Below are positions 50,760 to 55,342 of a stretch of 55,342 bases of DNA, piece by piece (the stretch's first letter is position 1; each line of letters starts with the position of its first letter). This stretch comes from Bacteroidales bacterium (lineage in GTDB: Bacteria > Bacteroidota > Bacteroidia > Bacteroidales > Muribaculaceae). The position numbers were made by a program, and so were the translations under genes. Location: NCBI GenBank assembly GCA_020859845.1, contig JAJBVL010000064.1, positions 1 through 55,342 on the forward strand. The letters are read 5' to 3'. The notes below the pieces were generated by a model. The model had not been told where the DNA came from. It worked only from the letters and a program-made list of their open reading frames with translations, and did no database searches.

Positions 50760-50889
50760 CAATGTCAACTTCGGGACCTAAACCATGACACCAATCTGCA
50801 CAGTGTTAGACTTAGACGATTTGACGGGTAATATTTCGAGATAAGTCAATTTCCACAATAATTTTCGTAGCAAAAATCATCAATAAAAA

Positions 50890-51474
50890 ATGAGACGCAC
50901 AACCTTAATGCTCCTCATGACACTACTAGCCTCCCTCCTTGGCATCGACGCTCAAGAAGTTGCCATCAAGACCAATGTGGCTAGCGACGCCCTCCTTAAT
51001 GTTAACGGAGGGATTGAGGTGGGGCTCGCACCCCGATGGAGCCTCGACGTGACCGGCGACCTCAACGCCTGGACACTCTCCCACCAGCGCCGCTGGAAAC
51101 ACTGGATGGTGCAGCCAGAAGCGCGCTACTGGTTTTGCGACCGTTTCAACGGTCACTTTCTGGCAGCGCATCTTCTGGGCGGGCAGTACAACCTTGGCTA
51201 CACTTATGGCCTCCACGACCTCCTCGGCACAGAGTTCTCCGACCTGGCCCACAACCGCTATCAGGGATGGTTTGTCGGCGCTGGCATCGGTTATGGCTAC
51301 ACCTGGATCCTTGGCACCCATTGGAGCTTCGAGGCAGAGATAGCAGTAGGCTGGGCCTACTCGCGCTACGACAAGTATCAGTGTGCCGGCTGCGGCAAGA
51401 AGATCGACAGCCGCCATCCCCACAATTATGTAGGCCCCACGAAGGCCGCTCTCAACATCGTCTACGTCTTCTAA
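50890..51474 (+). CDS. DUF3575 family exported protein of the fimbrial locus
   Basis: 194 aa with signal peptide (MLLMTLLASLLGIDAQ). Matches DUF3575: EVAIKTNVASDALLNVNGGIEVGL, WSLDVTGDLNAWTLS..RRWKHWMVQPEARYWFCD, GHFLAAHLLGGQYN, YQGWFVGAGIGYGYTW, WSFEAEIAVGWAYSRYDKY and LNIVYVF. A small outer-membrane beta-barrel is expected from the alternating pattern and final F. DUF3575 genes are regularly found with DUF3868 and Mfa1/FimA-type fimbrillin genes in Bacteroidales. The next gene follows after 20 nt. Confidence 0.92.
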   Translation: MRRTTLMLLMTLLASLLGIDAQEVAIKTNVASDALLNVNGGIEVGLAPRWSLDVTGDLNAWTLSHQRRWKHWMVQPEARYWFCDRFNGHFLAAHLLGGQYNLGYTYGLHDLLGTEFSDLAHNRYQGWFVGAGIGYGYTWILGTHWSFEAEIAVGWAYSRYDKYQCAGCGKKIDSRHPHNYVGPTKAALNIVYVF

Positions 51475-51494
51475 ACATCCCCTTTCCGCGAGAT

Positions 51495-52910
51495 ATGAGA
51501 ACAATTATATTAGCCGCCACACTTAGCATAGTAGGGACTATGATGACGGCAAAAGCGTCGGTTAATTCAGCAGTTGTGTCAGCTGCACAGCTCACCCACG
51601 ACGGCCGCCTTATGACGGCCGACGTGGAGCTGGCGCTGACGCAGGTCCATGCCCCCGCCAACGGCGCTATCCTCCTGACGCCCGCCATCGCCGGCCAGAC
51701 CGACACCGTGCGCCTCGCTCCTGTGGGCATCTACGGCCGCACCCGTTGGTACCACTACCAGCGCGATGGCCACATGCTTGGCGGCACCGACGAGAAGTAT
51801 TATCGCCAGGGCGAGCAACCCGCCACTCTCTCCTATCGCCAGAGCGTCGACTACGAGCCCTGGATGGACTCCGCCGAGCTGCTGCTCATCGAGGACACCT
51901 ACGGCTGCTGCCGTCGCTTAGAGACCACCGACCTCCTCGCCATCGGCTCTTGGCAAGAGCCAGCCGTGGAGCCCTACGTAGCCCAGATGGCTTTCGTAGT
52001 GCCCGAAGCTGAGACCATCAAGACACGATCCATCAAAGCCAGTGCATTCATAACTTTTAAGGTAAATCAGATTGTTTTAGAGCCAGCCTACATGAACAAC
52101 CCCGTAGAGCTTGGCAAGATTCAGGCGAGCATCGACTCCGTGAAGGAGCAGCCCGACCTCACCATTAAGCACGTGGCCATACAGGGCTTCGCCTCCCCCG
52201 AGGGCGGCTACCAAAACAACGTACGCCTCTCGATAGGCCGCACCGAGGCCCTCTGCAGCTATGTGGAGAAGCTCTATTCCTTCGCCCCTGGTATGATAGA
52301 GCGCGGCAACACGCCGGTCAACTGGCCGGGCCTCGAGGAGTGGCTTGAGACCAATACCATCAACGATGGCAAGGCCATCCTCGAGCTTGTGCGCGACCAG
52401 TCGATAGCCGACGAGCAGCGCAACACCCTGCTGCGCCAGCGCTATCCCAGCCAGTATCAGTATCTGCTCCAGAACGTCTACCCCTGGCTGCGCCGCAGCG
52501 ACTATCGCATCGACTACGTGGTGCGCTCCTACACCGACGTCAACGAGATCGCCGCTGTCTACGCCACCGCCCCCGGCAACCTCTCGCTCAACGAGATGTA
52601 TCTCCTGAGCCGCTCGGTAGAACCCGGTTCGCAACAGTTTATCGACATCATGGAGACCGCCGTGCGCATCTATCCTGAGAGCGAAGTGGCCAACCTCAAC
52701 GCTGCCTTCGCAGCCATCCAGGAAGGCAACTACACCCGCGCCGAGCAGCGCCTCCAGAAGGCCGGCACCTCACCCCAAGCCACCTACGCTCGCGCCCTCG
52801 TAGCCTATCAGAAAGGCTATGCCGAGGATGCCCGCGCCCTCCTTGAGCAAGCCGCCGCTGCAGGCGTAGCCGAAGCCACCGCCGCCCTCGAGGGTCTCAC
52901 ATGGGAATAA
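51495..52910 (+). CDS. DUF3868 / OmpA-like fimbrial-locus protein
   Basis: 471 aa from the ATG at 51495; the frame is open far upstream into the DUF3575 gene but only here does a signal peptide start (MRTIILAATLSIVGTMMTAKAS). The N-terminal DUF3868 domain (about 25-125) is followed by an OmpA-type region (about 185-300; KVNQIVLEP, VAIQGFASPEGGYQNNVRLSIGRTEALCSYV) in which GFASPEG..N..LS..R is the peptidoglycan-binding signature. The C-terminal 110 residues are TPR/Sel1-like. Typical companion of DUF3575 and Mfa1. It probably anchors or organises fimbrial assembly at the outer membrane. Confidence 0.9.
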   Translation: MRTIILAATLSIVGTMMTAKASVNSAVVSAAQLTHDGRLMTADVELALTQVHAPANGAILLTPAIAGQTDTVRLAPVGIYGRTRWYHYQRDGHMLGGTDEKYYRQGEQPATLSYRQSVDYEPWMDSAELLLIEDTYGCCRRLETTDLLAIGSWQEPAVEPYVAQMAFVVPEAETIKTRSIKASAFITFKVNQIVLEPAYMNNPVELGKIQASIDSVKEQPDLTIKHVAIQGFASPEGGYQNNVRLSIGRTEALCSYVEKLYSFAPGMIERGNTPVNWPGLEEWLETNTINDGKAILELVRDQSIADEQRNTLLRQRYPSQYQYLLQNVYPWLRRSDYRIDYVVRSYTDVNEIAAVYATAPGNLSLNEMYLLSRSVEPGSQQFIDIMETAVRIYPESEVANLNAAFAAIQEGNYTRAEQRLQKAGTSPQATYARALVAYQKGYAEDARALLEQAAAAGVAEATAALEGLTWE

Positions 52911-52966
52911 TCACAACGAATAAAAAACTAAATCAACAATAACAAACTCTAAAAACTTAAACAGCA

Positions 52967-54943
52967 ATGAGAAAAAGTTTATCATTACTCGCTCTCGGAG
53001 CCCTCATTCTGACAGGCTGCTCCAGCGACGATGCACCCAATGCTCAGGTGGATCCCACGGATCAGACCACCGGCAACAACACCTACATGACCGTCAACCT
53101 CAAGGATGCAGCTTCCCTCTCCCGCGCCACCGATGGCGGCTACGAAGAAGGTACAGGCGATGAAACTATCCCAACAGCCAACGATATCACTACAGCCAAC
53201 TTTTACTTCTACGATGCCAACGGTCTTTTCGTAACACAGGCCAGTGTTTGGGATGGTGGCACAGCAGATGCAGCGAATAAGGATAACATTGAATTCAATG
53301 GTAGTACTGTAATTGTGCTTCGCAATCTAACCGACAAGAATTTCCCAAAATATCTTGTAACTGTGCTAAACGCTCCATCAGGGATTAAACCTGCAGGGAC
53401 ATTAGATGACATGAAGAAGGTTCTCACAAACACTTCTACTCCTTACAAGAATGGTGATCAATTCATCATGTCAACAACCAGTTTCCCTGGCCAAACAGAT
53501 GTAAATAGCGCATCTCTTCCTTATTTTGTAACGGAGATTAAAGAAAGTGATTTCTTTACACAAGCTCAAATGGATGCAAGTCCTTCAACAGCACCTACTC
53601 CCGTATCAGTTTATATCGAACGTCTCGCTTCTCGCGTAAAGCCTGAGGTTAGCAGCACATTTAGTGGGGATGCCACGAAGGTTGGTGAATTTGCTAAAAT
53701 ATCTGATAATACCTTCAAGGTAAAGATGACTGTAGCTGGCGCCGATAACGCAGCCTCAACTGACATGACAACTGTGGGTGCAGAGTATGTATACGTAAAA
53801 TTCAACGGATATGCTCTTAATGCTACTGCAAAGAACTCATACGTTATGAAACTTATTGATGAGGGATGGACGACCAATGGAATAGGTACCTCTATGTCTA
53901 CTTGGGCAGGAGCATCTACAGGTTCTGAGAATACAGCTTGGTACAACGGCACAGATCATCGTAGCTTCTGGGCAAAATCTTGGAGCTATGGCCAGACAGG
54001 GTCTGACTACTTCAACTATGTAACCTACGGCCAACTTTTGGGCACTAATACAACCGCAGGGACAACGACTGCTGTAGGTAGCAATTCATATTGCGCTGAG
54101 AACACCCAAGATGAGTCAACGATGAACAGTAACTTTACTGAGACTGTAACATCAGTTCTAATCCGCGCAACTGTTTATAGCGATGAATCATGCACCCAAC
54201 CATTGGATGGCATCCTTTACAACGGCCTTTACTTCAAGAAAGAACACTTCATCAACTATGTGCTCAGCATTCTTAACAAGGATAACAAACTGAATTATTA
54301 TACAGAAGTAGAAGTAACTACGAACACTCCTTCAAGTGGAGATACAGGAGAAGTTGTTATTGATGGTGTCACCTACAAAGTCATAAAAAAGGATGAGAAA
54401 TGGTATCGTTACCTGCAACTCACTGCCGATGCCTTCAAGATTACCCCTACTGCGGCTACAAACGATGCTCAGAATGTCGTAGAAGTAACCTTTACCCCTG
54501 CTGAAGATGTAACTTACTACAAGAAAGAAGGAGAATCGTTCTCAGCAATAGAAGACGCCGACTTCCCAACGGCTCTCAACACAGCCCTCGCTGCTATTAC
54601 TACCAGCGTGCCTGCTGAGGCATACACCAACGGTGAAATGTACTACAACATTCCTATCCAGCACCTCAACAACCCTGTATTAGCTGGAACAACCACCTAT
54701 AATCCCGCTGCTAAGGTTGAAGGTCAGTATGGCGTAGTGCGCAATCACTCCTACAACCTCTCTATCACCAGCATCAAGAACTTCGGTACCGGTATCTACA
54801 TCCCCGACGGTGGCTTCACCAACGAGAACGACGAGGAAATCATCCCCGTTGACGACCCCACCGAGGAGAACAACCGCTACCAGGTAGCAGCCACGATCAA
54901 GGTGCTGTCATGGAAGATTGTTAGCCAGAGCGTAAATCTCTAA
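52967..54943 (+). CDS. Mfa1-family fimbrial major subunit (lipoprotein precursor)
   Basis: 658 aa. A lipoprotein signal (MRKSLSLLALGALILTGC, lipobox LTGC with C18) is followed by an N-terminal segment with the fimbrillin maturation zone (SLSRATDGG near residues 48-56, a possible Arg cleavage site). Mfa1-type landmarks are ANFYFYDANGLFV, YLVTVLNAPSGI, VYIERLASRVKPEV, GILYNGLYFKKEHFINYVLS, VRNHSYNLSITSIKNFGTGIYIPDGG and the final VAATIKVLSWKIVSQSVNL donor strand. It is longer than the P. gingivalis Mfa1. The centre of the gene (about 53200-54650) is AT-rich, while both ends are GC-rich, so the exposed part may have been exchanged. A strong terminator-like hairpin follows. Confidence 0.88.
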   Translation: MRKSLSLLALGALILTGCSSDDAPNAQVDPTDQTTGNNTYMTVNLKDAASLSRATDGGYEEGTGDETIPTANDITTANFYFYDANGLFVTQASVWDGGTADAANKDNIEFNGSTVIVLRNLTDKNFPKYLVTVLNAPSGIKPAGTLDDMKKVLTNTSTPYKNGDQFIMSTTSFPGQTDVNSASLPYFVTEIKESDFFTQAQMDASPSTAPTPVSVYIERLASRVKPEVSSTFSGDATKVGEFAKISDNTFKVKMTVAGADNAASTDMTTVGAEYVYVKFNGYALNATAKNSYVMKLIDEGWTTNGIGTSMSTWAGASTGSENTAWYNGTDHRSFWAKSWSYGQTGSDYFNYVTYGQLLGTNTTAGTTTAVGSNSYCAENTQDESTMNSNFTETVTSVLIRATVYSDESCTQPLDGILYNGLYFKKEHFINYVLSILNKDNKLNYYTEVEVTTNTPSSGDTGEVVIDGVTYKVIKKDEKWYRYLQLTADAFKITPTAATNDAQNVVEVTFTPAEDVTYYKKEGESFSAIEDADFPTALNTALAAITTSVPAEAYTNGEMYYNIPIQHLNNPVLAGTTTYNPAAKVEGQYGVVRNHSYNLSITSIKNFGTGIYIPDGGFTNENDEEIIPVDDPTEENNRYQVAATIKVLSWKIVSQSVNL

Positions 54944-54997
54944 TCCCTCCACGAATCTTACACATTTTTCTCTCACCATACAAGTCTTTCTCATAAC

Positions 54998-55047
54998 AAA
55001 TGCTGGTGGCCGCGAAGGCCACACCACCCGCGGCCACCAGCATTTTT
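54998..55047 (+). terminator. Terminator/attenuator between the Mfa1 and Mfa2 genes
   Basis: AAATGCTGGTGGCCGCG (54998-55014) pairs perfectly with 55029-55045, a 17-bp stem followed by T residues. It lies between the major subunit gene and the next fimbrial gene, which has no visible promoter of its own. Partial read-through would give more Mfa1 than Mfa2. Confidence 0.8.
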
Positions 55048-55061
55048 AATCTTAAAGAAGC

Positions 55062-55342
55062 GTGAAACCACTCAAATCCATCATATTACCCCTTCTGGCC
55101 CTTCTCCTCTCGAGCTGCAACGGCATGATCTACGACCACGAAGGCGACTGCTCCTACAAGGTGCGCTTCAAGTATGACTACAACCTGAAGTGGGCCGACG
55201 CTTTCCCCGCCGAGGTGACAGGCGTCACTCTCTACATCCTCGACAGCAACGGCTCCATCGTGAAGCAAATCCACGAGCAGGGCGACGCCCTGAAGGCCGA
55301 CGGCTACGAGATGACGATCGACGCCCTCAATCCTGGCACCTA
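55062..55342 (+). CDS. Mfa2/FimB-family fimbrial anchor protein (partial, runs off the window)
   Basis: The first 93 codons, GTG start at 55062. Lipoprotein signal KPLKSIILPLLALLLSSC with the lipobox cysteine, then YDHEGDCSYKVRFKYDYNLKWADAFPAEV, VTLYILDSNGSIVKQ and GYEMTIDAL, the N-terminal pattern of FimB/Mfa2 anchor subunits (family PF08842-like), which end fimbrial growth and fix the fibre in the outer membrane. The 3' end is beyond the window. Confidence 0.88.
   Translation, partial: MKPLKSIILPLLALLLSSCNGMIYDHEGDCSYKVRFKYDYNLKWADAFPAEVTGVTLYILDSNGSIVKQIHEQGDALKADGYEMTIDALNPGT

Overview
The window comes from a Bacteroidales bacterium. It encodes BACON-domain lipoproteins, a type IX secretion C-terminal sorting domain, a DUF3575/DUF3868/Mfa1/Mfa2 fimbrial locus, FISUMP and DUF4143 proteins. 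Promoters fit the Bacteroidetes pattern (-33 TTG/TTTG, 19-20 nt spacer, -7 TAnnTTTG). I cannot fix the family or genus. I saw no rRNA, tRNA, CRISPR array or intact insertion sequence.

Layout. (1) 126-1412: a lone DUF4143 ATPase on the + strand. (2) 17091 down to 1459: an unbroken minus-strand run of 13 genes with tiny gaps or overlaps, probably one operon. It encodes FHA and zinc-ribbon proteins, membrane proteins with EF-hand-like loops, a caspase-like peptidase, a PP2C phosphatase, a Ser/Thr kinase with MORN repeats, then exported FISUMP, PEGA, BACON, beta-helix and T9SS-sorted proteins. (3) 17092-18343: an AT-rich gap with a 198-bp segment bounded by 28-nt inverted repeats and carrying an outward promoter, then a doubly truncated AAA/PD-(D/E)XK pseudogene. 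(4) 18344-27754: + strand genes for a K+/H+ antiporter, FtsY, RimO, an isochorismate synthase, two SGNH proteins and an MBOAT O-acyltransferase. (5) 27922-50324: a second, + strand phosphosignalling run: FHA/zinc-ribbon proteins, four further kinases, an FHA-TM-trypsin protease, a PP2C-TM-LysM phosphatase, and three consecutive 'membrane kinase + exported partner' pairs. (6) 50890 to the end: a fimbrial locus cut by the window edge.

The most notable content is the pair of outward-facing phosphosignalling arms (2) and (5). Both begin with the same gene pair: an FHA-like/two-TM/zinc-ribbon protein, then a TM protein with a GPGGVFxWHG motif and/or EF-hand loops. Both then contain a zinc-ribbon FHA protein, PP2C, kinase(s), a protease and BACON-type exported proteins. 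This looks like an ancient duplication of one conserved system that links cytoplasmic Ser/Thr phosphorylation and FHA phosphopeptide binding to periplasmic sensor domains and proteases. Kinase count in the window is five, PP2C two, FHA or FHA-like modules about eight, proteases two. The function is unknown. The left arm shows no consensus promoter pointing into it. The only good promoter upstream lies inside the inverted-repeat segment and points away, which suggests phase-variable control, now OFF.
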